Source: Mucilaginibacter saanensis (GTDB taxonomy: Bacteria > Bacteroidota > Bacteroidia > Sphingobacteriales > Sphingobacteriaceae). Taken from it: DNA of 64,000 nucleotides. Numbering within the stretch: position 1 is the stretch's first letter; every line of letters starts with the position of its first letter. The notes below the pieces were generated by a model, which made no database searches, was not told where the DNA came from, and saw only the letters and a program-made list of their open reading frames with translations. The translations under genes were made by a program, and so were the position numbers. The stretch spans positions 310,001 through 374,000 of the forward strand of contig NZ_JACHBZ010000002.1 of assembly GCF_014200575.1 (NCBI RefSeq), in the 5' to 3' direction. Below, piece after piece: positions 26,515 to 35,071 of this stretch.

Positions 26515-27759
26515 ATGGCAAGAGTGCTGATTATTGGTGGTGGAATTGTTGGTTTGAGTTCTGCATATTATTTACATAAGGCCGGGCATCAGGTTACCGT
26601 GGTGGATAAAGGAGATATGACGGATAGCTGTTCATACGGTAATGCGGGTATGATAGTGCCAAGCCACTTTATTCCGCTTGCAACACCCGGCATGGTTACG
26701 CAAGGCATAAGGTGGATGTTTAACAGCAAAAGTCCGTTTTATGTAAGGCCATCCTTAAATCCAGAACTTATAGCATGGGGGCTGAAGTTTTTGAAGAAAG
26801 CTAACGCCGGACACGTGGAAAAGGCTGCGTTGCCCTTAACGGAGCTTTCGTTACTCAGTAAAAAGCTTTATCAAGATTTAAGTAAAGAGCCCGGTTTTGA
26901 TTTTGATCTGGTTAACAAGGGCATCCTGATGTTTTACAAGACCGAAAAAGCGGGCGAGGAAGAAGCTCACATGGCCGAAAAAGGGCGCGCGTTAGGCTTA
27001 GATATGCAAGTGCTGACCCCTGCGGATTGTACTAAACTACAGCCCAATCTTGAGCTGGATGTTTTAGGTGCCGTACACTATCGTTGTGATGCGCATCTTT
27101 CGCCAAATAAGTTAATGGTTGCCCTGATAAAATTCCTGAAAAAGGCAGGCGTAAATTTACTGGCCAATAAGGAAGTTACCAAAATAGAAACCTCTGGCGG
27201 CAAGATAAGCCGCGTATTATCATTAAATGAAGAATTTACAGCCGATGAATATATTATAGCAGGTGGCTCATGGTCGCCGGCTATAGGTAAACTATTGGGT
27301 ATAAAAATATTGCTGATGCCTGGAAAAGGTTACTCTTTTAACCTTATCAACGAGGAGTCCGTTATGCAGATACCAGCCTTACTGGCCGAGGCCAGGGTGG
27401 CTATTACGCCAATGAATGGTGGCCTGCGTTACGGAGGTACCATGGAGCTGGATAAAATAAACAGCCGTATTAACATGAACCGGGTAAAGGGCATTGTTGA
27501 ATCAGTGCCTAAATATTTCCCGGGTCTTAAGCCAGTTGTTCCGGCAGAAAAAGATATATGGTTTGGTTTCAGGCCATCCTCGGCCGATGGGTTACCTTAC
27601 ATCGGTCGTAGCAATAAATATAACAACCTTATCATTGCTACAGGCCACGGTATGATGGGGCTAAGCTTAGGTGCCGCCACTGGCTTGCTGGTGAGCGAAA
27701 TCATTTCAGATACACCCACAGCCATAGCAATTGACGCATTTGCTCCTGATCGTGCTTGA
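26515..27759 (+). CDS. FAD-dependent D-amino-acid oxidoreductase, probable D-hydroxyproline dehydrogenase
   Basis: A DadA/DAO-family flavoprotein of 414 residues. The dinucleotide-binding motif VLIIGGGIVGLSSAYYL is at the N-terminus, a YGNAGMIVPSHFIPLA stretch follows, and FGFRPSSADGLPYIGRS with ATGHGMMGLSLGAATG-type sequences complete the FAD site. In this operon it should oxidise cis-4-hydroxy-D-proline to 1-pyrroline-4-hydroxy-2-carboxylate, the substrate of the DHDPS-family enzyme. An 81-nt gap separates it from the epimerase and a terminator follows. A general D-amino-acid dehydrogenase is the alternative. Confidence 0.8.
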   Translation: MARVLIIGGGIVGLSSAYYLHKAGHQVTVVDKGDMTDSCSYGNAGMIVPSHFIPLATPGMVTQGIRWMFNSKSPFYVRPSLNPELIAWGLKFLKKANAGHVEKAALPLTELSLLSKKLYQDLSKEPGFDFDLVNKGILMFYKTEKAGEEEAHMAEKGRALGLDMQVLTPADCTKLQPNLELDVLGAVHYRCDAHLSPNKLMVALIKFLKKAGVNLLANKEVTKIETSGGKISRVLSLNEEFTADEYIIAGGSWSPAIGKLLGIKILLMPGKGYSFNLINEESVMQIPALLAEARVAITPMNGGLRYGGTMELDKINSRINMNRVKGIVESVPKYFPGLKPVVPAEKDIWFGFRPSSADGLPYIGRSNKYNNLIIATGHGMMGLSLGAATGLLVSEIISDTPTAIAIDAFAPDRA

Positions 27760-28157
27760 TGCTATTTGTATAGGTTAAATACTGTTATTTCGGGGTTCCC
27801 GCTTTACCCATTTGTCTTAACTGGCAAGTGGGTATTTTTATTTAAAGACAATAAATTACCAATAAAAGGCATGTTTTTTTGCAAAAACTGATTTTGTGTT
27901 TCATTATTTATAATTGTCTATAGAACAATTAAACGTATATAATAGAGGTTAATTGATGCTTAATGGACTTTAATTTGGTTTTTTAGTGTTTATTTAACAT
28001 TTAATAGTTTCTTACGTTTGTGTTAGAAAAGTGACTTTTTGAGACCCTAATAGGCTATAAATTAACAAATAGTAACTGGATTTTATCCTGTTTTGGAAAA
28101 GTATTGGGTATTTGAGTTAAGTAATTGTAAATTCAAAGAGGATTAACAAATATAAAA
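27760..28157. other. Intergenic region upstream of the AraC regulator
   Basis: It holds the terminator at 27805-27839 and about 320 nt of AT-rich sequence that must carry the regulator promoter. No gene and no strong repeat is seen. Confidence 0.5.
27805..27839 (+). terminator. Rho-independent terminator after the hydroxyproline-type operon
   Basis: A 10-bp stem with one wobble (27805-27814 with 27825-27834) and a 10-nt loop is followed by T5. It closes the three-gene operon 24490-27759. Confidence 0.75.
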
Positions 28158-29060
28158 ATGAAAGTTTTACAATTTACCATCCCCATTTCGCACGACAAAA
28201 GTGTGATTGCTGAAAAAGTTTGTCAGCCATATCATTATCCCTATTTGCACCGGCATAAAGAAACCCAGATTACCTGGATACAGCAAGGAGAGGGCACCTT
28301 GATTGCCGGGAACAATATGCACGATTATTCGGCTGGCGATATATTTGTTTTAGGAGCCAACCTGCCTCACGTTTTTAAAAGTAACCCCGAATATTTTGTT
28401 CAGGATAGTAACAAACAAATTGAGGCGTTAACTATATTTTTTAATCCCGAAGGAACGCTTGCTCCCCTGTTTGATCTGCCAGAGCTAAAATCGAGTAAGA
28501 TGTTTATGCAGCAGCACCAGCAAGGGTTTAAAATACCGCATCATATTACTGATAAGATAGCTCAAATGATGAGTGCACTTAAAAACGCTTCGGGGCCCGA
28601 TCAGCTGATCCAGTTTCTTAACCTGGTTAAGGGGCTTACTAATATCAAATCAAAGTTAGATCCCCTGTCATCTTACGGCAACCTGCCGGCCATAACAGAA
28701 AATGAAGGTATCCGGATAGGTAACATCTATAACTTTATTATGCAGCACTACAGCGAGGAAATAACCCTTGAGGATGTAGCTAAGGTTGCTTTTATGACCC
28801 CCGAGTCTTTTTGCCGTTATTTTAAAAAACATACCGGCCATACCTTTATCTCGTTCCTGAATGAGATCAGGATCAATGAGGCCTGCAAAAAGCTGATTGC
28901 TCATAAATTTGAAAGTATAAATACAGTAGCCTATAAATGCGGTTTCAAAAGTATAACCAATTTTAACCGTGTTTTTAAATATGTGATAGGCAATTCACCG
29001 CGCGGTTATCTTGATTCTTACAATAATAACCTAATCAGTTTGAGCAGGGCAGCAAGCTAA
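28158..29060 (+). CDS. AraC family transcriptional regulator with cupin sensor
   Basis: The 300-residue protein has an N-terminal cupin-like domain (PYLHRHKETQITWIQQGEG, MHDYSAGDIFVLGANLPH) that senses a small ligand. The C-terminal double HTH contains ITLEDVAKVAFMTPESFCRYFKKHTGHTF-like sequence and the second helix INTVAYKCGFKSITNFNRVFK. It sits between the catabolic operon and the peptidase/permease genes, so it is the best candidate activator of both, perhaps responding to a hydroxyproline-derived ligand. It is transcribed in the same direction, with 53 nt to the next gene. Confidence 0.87.
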   Translation: MKVLQFTIPISHDKSVIAEKVCQPYHYPYLHRHKETQITWIQQGEGTLIAGNNMHDYSAGDIFVLGANLPHVFKSNPEYFVQDSNKQIEALTIFFNPEGTLAPLFDLPELKSSKMFMQQHQQGFKIPHHITDKIAQMMSALKNASGPDQLIQFLNLVKGLTNIKSKLDPLSSYGNLPAITENEGIRIGNIYNFIMQHYSEEITLEDVAKVAFMTPESFCRYFKKHTGHTFISFLNEIRINEACKKLIAHKFESINTVAYKCGFKSITNFNRVFKYVIGNSPRGYLDSYNNNLISLSRAAS

Positions 29061-29113
29061 AATCTTATTTGATAAAATATCTACTTCTCCTTACATCTTA
29101 AAAAAAATTAACT

Positions 29114-30910
29114 GTGCAAATCACTTCTAAGAGATCGTATGTACTTTTAACAGTACTGTGTGTAATTATATGTGCCTTTTGGGGTAATGCACAAACCAGC
29201 GCAACCGCTGGCATGTATGAACAAACCAGTGAAATAGCCGGCACCATTATTCAATACGGGCAGGATATTAATGCTATTAAGGACTTTTACTCGCCCTATA
29301 ATGTAAATGAGCATGCCGAAGATCAATACAAAATGAATGTGCTCAATTCGCCAGAACAACGCAAACGACTGATTGAAATTAATAACGACTACTTAAAGAA
29401 ACTAGATAACAGCGATTTTAATTCACTAAGCATATATGGTAAGGTCGATTATATCCTGCTCAAAAAAAGAATAAATTTTGATTTGAATGATCTAAAAAAA
29501 GAGGACGATCAGTATGCCCAGGTAACAAAATATCTTTCATTTGCTGATGCAATTTATACGCTTGAAAAAATGCGCAGGCGAGGCGCATACATGGATGGCG
29601 AAAAAGTGGCAGCCGAACTCAATAATATACTTAAACAGTTGAAAACTGATTCGGCTGTTTTTGTAAAAATCCCAAGTCTGGATATGCCGCTGGCAAAAAT
29701 CACCCGTGATGCACTATTGGGCTTAAAGGGACGGTTAAAGGACTTTTATGGATTTTATAACACTTATGACCCCGCTTTTACCTGGTGGGTGCCGGAGCCT
29801 TACAAAGTGCTTAATAACGCCCTGCAGAAGTATAGTGAACTGGCTATAACTAAAGGAAAGATCAATACTACTCAAAAAAATGATAGCAGCGGTATTAAGG
29901 GTGTGCCCATAGGCAGGGACGAGTTGATACGCCAGTTAAAAGCCGAGATGATACCGTACACACCTGAAGAACTTATTCAGCTGGCCAATAAGGAGTTTGC
30001 CTGGTGCGATAAGGAAATGCTGAAAGCATCGCAGGAAATGGGGTTTGGTAACGACTGGAAAAAAGCACTCGAAAAAGTAAAGAACAGCTATGTGCCGGTA
30101 GGTCATCAGCCCGAGCTAATTGTGAAATTGTATAACGATGCCATTAGTTTTATCAAAGAGCGCGATCTGATTACCATACCTCCGCTTGCCGAGGAAACCT
30201 GGGGCATGGTAATGATGTCGCCTGAGAGGCAGCTGGTTAATCCGTTTTTTACGGGTGGTAAAGAAATCAGCATTTCTTACCCAACCAATACCATGCGCGC
30301 CGAAGACAAGCTGATGAGCATGCGTGGTAACAATCCGTACTTTTCAAGGGGGACTGTACAGCATGAGCTTATTCCGGGGCACAACCTTCAATATTTTATG
30401 AACAGTCGCTACAAAGCATATCGTCAGGACTTTACTACCCCTTTTGCAACCGAAGGATGGTCATTATACTGGGAACTGCTGCTTTATGATAAAGGCTTTG
30501 CAAAAACGCCTGAAGAACGGGTAGGGATGTTGTTTTGGCGTATGCACCGTTGCGCACGCATCATATTTTCATTGAACTACCATTTAGGTAAGTGGACGCC
30601 ACAGCAATGTATAGATTTTTTGGTTGACAGAGTGGGCCACGAAAAGGCAAATGCCGAGGGCGAAGTAAGGCGTTCATTTGAGGGCGGATATAGTCCGCTT
30701 TACCAGGTGGCTTATTTGCTGGGAGGCTTGCAATTGATGGATCTGAAAAAGGAAATGGTTGATAGCGGCAAAATGACTTTCAAGCAATTTCATGACGCAG
30801 TGATCAAGGAAAACCTGATCCCGATAGAAATGATACGGGCAACCTTGACTAATCAGCCTTTAAACAAAGATTTTACCACCAGCTGGAAATTCTACGATTT
30901 TAGCAAGTAA
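29114..30910 (+). CDS. DUF885 family metallopeptidase
   Basis: DUF885 proteins are secreted zinc-dependent peptidases related to the gluzincins. The zinc motif reads HELIPGH (His417, Glu418, His423), followed by FATEGWSLYWELLL, which provides the downstream glutamate ligand. A signal peptide ends near GNAQ, so it should be periplasmic. The start is GTG at 29114. The 598-residue length is usual. Its position between an AraC regulator and an amino-acid permease suggests it trims imported peptides. Substrate preference cannot be read from sequence. Confidence 0.82.
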   Translation: MQITSKRSYVLLTVLCVIICAFWGNAQTSATAGMYEQTSEIAGTIIQYGQDINAIKDFYSPYNVNEHAEDQYKMNVLNSPEQRKRLIEINNDYLKKLDNSDFNSLSIYGKVDYILLKKRINFDLNDLKKEDDQYAQVTKYLSFADAIYTLEKMRRRGAYMDGEKVAAELNNILKQLKTDSAVFVKIPSLDMPLAKITRDALLGLKGRLKDFYGFYNTYDPAFTWWVPEPYKVLNNALQKYSELAITKGKINTTQKNDSSGIKGVPIGRDELIRQLKAEMIPYTPEELIQLANKEFAWCDKEMLKASQEMGFGNDWKKALEKVKNSYVPVGHQPELIVKLYNDAISFIKERDLITIPPLAEETWGMVMMSPERQLVNPFFTGGKEISISYPTNTMRAEDKLMSMRGNNPYFSRGTVQHELIPGHNLQYFMNSRYKAYRQDFTTPFATEGWSLYWELLLYDKGFAKTPEERVGMLFWRMHRCARIIFSLNYHLGKWTPQQCIDFLVDRVGHEKANAEGEVRRSFEGGYSPLYQVAYLLGGLQLMDLKKEMVDSGKMTFKQFHDAVIKENLIPIEMIRATLTNQPLNKDFTTSWKFYDFSK

Positions 30911-30966
30911 TTGCTGCTTTTTCCTGAGTTAACAACCCTTTAAAAAATATTGATCACGTATTTTAT

Positions 30967-32400
30967 ATGGATAATAGTACCTCTTTTAAACCGTCATTAA
31001 GGCTAATTGATGCAACCATGCTGGTAGCAGGCAGTATGATTGGTTCGGGCATTTTTATAGTAAGTGCTGATATAACCCGTAGTGTAGGCAGCTCGGGCTG
31101 GCTCTTATTTGTTTGGCTGATAACCGGTTTTATGACCCTTACAGCTGCTTTAAGCTATGGCGAATTAAGTGCCATGTTCCCAAGAGCCGGCGGGCAATAC
31201 GTTTACTTGAAAGAAGCTTATAGCCCCTTGGTGGGGTTTTTATACGGCTGGAGCTTTTTTACGGTTATACAAACGGCAACCATAGCCGCTGTAGGCGTAG
31301 CCTTTGCTAAATTTACAGCTTATCTGTTACCCGGGCTAAGTGAAGATCTGATAGCCATTGACCTGGGTTTTATCACCATATCGCCTGCGCAGTTGCTCTC
31401 TATATTAGTCATTGTGCTGTTAACCTATATTAACACCCGGGGCATCAACAGTGGTAAAATAGTGCAAACCATTTTTACCATGGCTAAGCTGTTCAGCTTG
31501 CTAGGCTTAATTGTGTTTGGCCTGTTTGCCGTAAAAGGCTCCGTATGGAACAGCAACTGGCACAATGCCTGGAGTATGCACGCTTTAAAACCTAACGGTT
31601 CAATAGCTTCTTACACTACTATTGCTGCATTAGGGGCAATAGCATCTGCTATGGTGGGTTCTATATTCAGCAGTGACTCCTGGAACAACGTAACTTTTAT
31701 TGCAGGCGAAATAAAAAACCCGAAGCGGAATATTGGTCTAAGTTTAGCCTTGGGTACGTTGATAGTTACCGTGATATATATTTTAACCAACATCATGTAT
31801 ACAGGGGTACTCTCCTTACATGATATTGCTACTGCCGAAAAGGACAGGGTGGGCGTAACTGCATCACAACAGATCTTTGGCAGCTCGGGTACAGTTATTA
31901 TTGCGCTGCTGATCATGGTATCCACCTTTGGCTGCAACAACGGGTTAATCATGTCTGGTGCGCGTGTATACTACTCTATGGCTAAGGACAGGCTATTTTT
32001 TAAGAAAGTTGCCACACTTAATAAAAATTCGGTACCCGGCTTTGGCTTATGGCTGCAATGTGTATTTGCCTGTTTATGGAGCCTGAGCGGTAAATATGGC
32101 GATCTGTTGGATATGATATCTTTTGTGGTGGTGGTTTTTTATGTGCTTACCATAATCGGCATATTTATACTACGTAAAAAAATGCCCGATGCCGAGCGAC
32201 CTTACAAAGCTTTTGGCTACCCGGTTTTACCTATAATTTATATTATTATGGGGCTGGCGTTTTGCCTGTTGCTTATTAAATATAAGCCTACTTATACGTG
32301 GCCGGGATTAATTATTGCCCTTGCGGGGATACCCGTGTATTATCTTATAGGCACTACCAAACAAAAAAGCGAGAAGCTAAACAACCTCACTAAGGTTTAA
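30967..32400 (+). CDS. APC superfamily amino-acid permease
   Basis: The 477-residue inner-membrane transporter has about 12 hydrophobic helices. Helix 1 carries the family substrate-binding glycines in VAGSMIGSGIFIVSADI, followed by YGELSAMFPRAGGQYVYLKEA, a hallmark of LAT-type APC transporters. It starts 56 nt after the metallopeptidase and precedes the DPP-IV-like gene. In this setting it would import amino acids such as proline or hydroxyproline released by the peptidases; the substrate is an inference from context. Confidence 0.88.
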   Translation: MDNSTSFKPSLRLIDATMLVAGSMIGSGIFIVSADITRSVGSSGWLLFVWLITGFMTLTAALSYGELSAMFPRAGGQYVYLKEAYSPLVGFLYGWSFFTVIQTATIAAVGVAFAKFTAYLLPGLSEDLIAIDLGFITISPAQLLSILVIVLLTYINTRGINSGKIVQTIFTMAKLFSLLGLIVFGLFAVKGSVWNSNWHNAWSMHALKPNGSIASYTTIAALGAIASAMVGSIFSSDSWNNVTFIAGEIKNPKRNIGLSLALGTLIVTVIYILTNIMYTGVLSLHDIATAEKDRVGVTASQQIFGSSGTVIIALLIMVSTFGCNNGLIMSGARVYYSMAKDRLFFKKVATLNKNSVPGFGLWLQCVFACLWSLSGKYGDLLDMISFVVVVFYVLTIIGIFILRKKMPDAERPYKAFGYPVLPIIYIIMGLAFCLLLIKYKPTYTWPGLIIALAGIPVYYLIGTTKQKSEKLNNLTKV

Positions 32401-32471
32401 CTATCTTATTAAAGGGTAATTGCGGGTTAATAGTTGATAATTTATTGAAAAAACAGGCTTGTTCTATTAAG

Positions 32472-32479
32472 TAATTTTG
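32472..32479 (+). promoter_or_regulatory. -7 promoter element of the DPP-IV-like gene
   Basis: TAATTTTG matches TAnnTTTG and lies 21 nt upstream of the ATG at 32500. It gives the peptidase its own promoter in addition to any readthrough. Confidence 0.45.
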
Positions 32480-32499
32480 ATCAACAAACTCTTATCGCT

Positions 32500-34818
32500 A
32501 TGCACCGTATGCGCTTATATCAATACTCGTTTATTTTAATTTCACTTATATTGGAGGCGATGGTCAGCTTTGCACAACAAGCACCGGTTACGCCATATTT
32601 GCCTGATCATCAGACGGTATTGCAATCCTATATCAACGCTGATAAACTGGATTCTGCCTGGAAAAAGCTGCCCATTATTTATAACATTAAACCTAATTGG
32701 CAATCAAATAACAAACAATTTTGGTACAGCACCCGCGCAAAAAATAACGAAACAACCTTTTACTTTGTAAGCGCCGAAAAAGGCCTGAAGCATAAAGCTT
32801 TTAACACAAAGCAAATGGCCGATGCGGTGAGTGCTGCACTTGGCACACCGGTACCAGCTACCAGGCTGCATATTGCCCGGATGTTTTTTAGCGAAGACGA
32901 AAAACAGGTCACCCTTAAAGTAAGTAACAACTGGCTAAAATGTAATCTTGATAGTTATCATTGCCAAAAAACTGTAGATACTCTATTTAAAAATTATGAC
33001 CCTGAGGGTCCGCTTCAGGCGCGCAGGTATCGTTGGGAGGGGCTGGTTACGGATTCCGTTTCGCCGGATAAGCAATGGGCTGCTTTTGTAAAAGGGGGTA
33101 ATATTTACATCAGGTCGTTAAAAGGATCAGCAGAAGTACAATTCACTAACGATGGTAGCCTTGATAAACCTTATGGTGAAATGACATGGGCTCCTGATAG
33201 CAAACATATAGTAGCTTATCGTATTGATCCTAAGAAAACAAAGGAGGTTTATTATATTCTAAGTTCGGTACCAGGAACAACGCGTGGTGAGCTTAAATCG
33301 CACGAGTATGATCAGCCTGGCGATGAATTTACTTCTTATGAACCTTTCATATTTAATATAGCCGATAAGAGCAAATTAAAGATTGATGCCGAAAAACTTG
33401 ATTTTTTTGGCGCACCCGTACTGCATTGGCGCGATGGTAGCAGCCGGTATTTTACTTATGAAAAGGTCGACCGCGGGCACCAGCGGTTCAGGGTTATTGA
33501 GGTTGACGTACAAACCGGTAAAACGCGTAACGTTATAGATGAAAAAACAAGCACATTTATTTATGAACAAAGGATCTATACCAGGTATCTGCCTAAAACA
33601 CATGAGATCATCTGGGTAACCGAAAAAGACGGATGGCGCCACGCTTACCTCGTTAATGAATTAACTGGAGCACAAAAACTCATAACTAATGGTAACTGGG
33701 TTGTACGGGATATTGACAGTGTTGATGTAAAAAGGAGAGAAATATGGTTTAATGCAAGCGGCAAAAATGCAGGCGAAGACCCTTATTTTATTCACTATTA
33801 CCGCATAGGGTTTGATGGTAAAAACCTGGTTGACCTAACACCCGAAAAAGGCAATCACAATATCACCTTTTCGCCAGACAGGAAATATTATGTTGATACC
33901 TATTCTGAAGTTAATATAGCACCACACATAGTGCTTAAAAACACAGTTACTTTAAAAACAATAGCAGCGTTGGAGCATAGTGATATGACCGACTTGCTGA
34001 CTACAGGAATTAAACTACCAGAAGTATTTGTTGCAAAAGCCCGTGATAGTAAAACAGATATATGGGGAGTTATTTATCGCCCGGCTAACATGAGCCCTGA
34101 TAAAAGTTACCCGGTTATTGAAAACATATACGCCGGTCCGCAGGATTCATTTGTGCCTAAGAACTTTTCGGCGATCAACGAAATGCAAAGTATTGCGCAG
34201 TTGGGTTTTATAGTAGTACAAATTGATGGTATGGGTACAGCTAACCGCTCAAAAGCTTTTCACGATGTATGCTGGCACAACCTGGCAGATGCCGGTTTTG
34301 CTGATCGTATTTTATGGATGCAGGCGCTTGCAGCTAAGTATCCGCAGGCAGATATCAGCCGTGTTGGCGTTTATGGCACATCTGCGGGCGGGCAAAACTC
34401 TGCCGGGGCATTACTGTTTCATCCCGAATTTTACAAGGCGGCAGTATCAGCATGTGGCTGTCATGATAACCGGATAGATAAACAATGGTGGAACGAACAA
34501 TGGATGGGCTATCCAGTGGGTCCTCATTATGAACAGCAATCAAATATTACCAATGCCGGTAAATTAAAGGGCAATTTATTGCTTATTGTGGGCGAGGCTG
34601 ATAACAACGTTCCTCCGGAGTCAACTTATCGTTTTGCCGATGCCCTGATAAAAAATAACAAATTTTTTGACCTGCTAACCGTACCCGGAATGGGGCATAG
34701 CGATGGCGGTGTCTACGGCCGTACAAAGAAAAGGGATTTCTTTGTAAAACACCTGTTAAATGCCGAACCTCCCGCCCGCAATACAGATGAGCTTACAGTA
34801 ATGAATAAGGCGGAGTAA
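32500..34818 (+). CDS. Prolyl dipeptidyl peptidase, S9B (DPP-IV) type
   Basis: The 772-residue secreted serine peptidase has an N-terminal eight-bladed DPP-IV propeller (SPDKQWAAFVKGGNIYIRSL, MTWAPDSKHIVAYRID) and a C-terminal alpha/beta hydrolase. The triad is Ser628 in VYGTSAGGQN, Asp701 in GEADNNVPP and His733 in GMGHSDGG. DPP-IV enzymes release X-Pro or X-Ala dipeptides from the N-terminus and are suited to proline- or hydroxyproline-rich peptides. A signal peptide ends near SFAQQ. A terminator follows at 34889. Confidence 0.88.
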   Translation: MHRMRLYQYSFILISLILEAMVSFAQQAPVTPYLPDHQTVLQSYINADKLDSAWKKLPIIYNIKPNWQSNNKQFWYSTRAKNNETTFYFVSAEKGLKHKAFNTKQMADAVSAALGTPVPATRLHIARMFFSEDEKQVTLKVSNNWLKCNLDSYHCQKTVDTLFKNYDPEGPLQARRYRWEGLVTDSVSPDKQWAAFVKGGNIYIRSLKGSAEVQFTNDGSLDKPYGEMTWAPDSKHIVAYRIDPKKTKEVYYILSSVPGTTRGELKSHEYDQPGDEFTSYEPFIFNIADKSKLKIDAEKLDFFGAPVLHWRDGSSRYFTYEKVDRGHQRFRVIEVDVQTGKTRNVIDEKTSTFIYEQRIYTRYLPKTHEIIWVTEKDGWRHAYLVNELTGAQKLITNGNWVVRDIDSVDVKRREIWFNASGKNAGEDPYFIHYYRIGFDGKNLVDLTPEKGNHNITFSPDRKYYVDTYSEVNIAPHIVLKNTVTLKTIAALEHSDMTDLLTTGIKLPEVFVAKARDSKTDIWGVIYRPANMSPDKSYPVIENIYAGPQDSFVPKNFSAINEMQSIAQLGFIVVQIDGMGTANRSKAFHDVCWHNLADAGFADRILWMQALAAKYPQADISRVGVYGTSAGGQNSAGALLFHPEFYKAAVSACGCHDNRIDKQWWNEQWMGYPVGPHYEQQSNITNAGKLKGNLLLIVGEADNNVPPESTYRFADALIKNNKFFDLLTVPGMGHSDGGVYGRTKKRDFFVKHLLNAEPPARNTDELTVMNKAE

Positions 34819-34888
34819 GCCCCTGCGCTTATAACCTTTACCACGTATTTATTGCTGGTGTTTTTTTAGCACCTGATCACGTATGTTG

Positions 34889-34916
34889 AAACGCAAGACC
34901 TTGTCTTGCGTTTTTA
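34889..34916 (+). terminator. Rho-independent terminator after the DPP-IV-like gene
   Basis: An 11-bp perfect stem (34889-34899 with 34903-34913) with a 3-nt loop overlaps and runs into a T-rich tail. It separates the peptidase group from the second SusCD operon. Confidence 0.8.
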
Positions 34917-34969
34917 TTATTTGTAATAAATTGTATATCAGACATTTAAAAGTTAAAACAGGGTAAAAT

Positions 34970-34996
34970 ATTGTTATTATGTGTTAAAATAACAAT
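34970..34996 (+). promoter_or_regulatory. Inverted repeat upstream of the second susC
   Basis: 9-bp perfect arms (ATTGTTATT and AATAACAAT; 34970-34978 and 34988-34996) with 9-nt spacing lie 75 nt before the susC start. The centre-to-centre spacing of 18 nt is compatible with a dimeric regulator. Binding is a guess. Confidence 0.35.
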
Positions 34997-35071
34997 TAAA
35001 ATGGGCGATGTAAGCCGATATATTTATCCTAAACCAATTCATTATTTGTAACAGATTTAAAGTGATAATTT

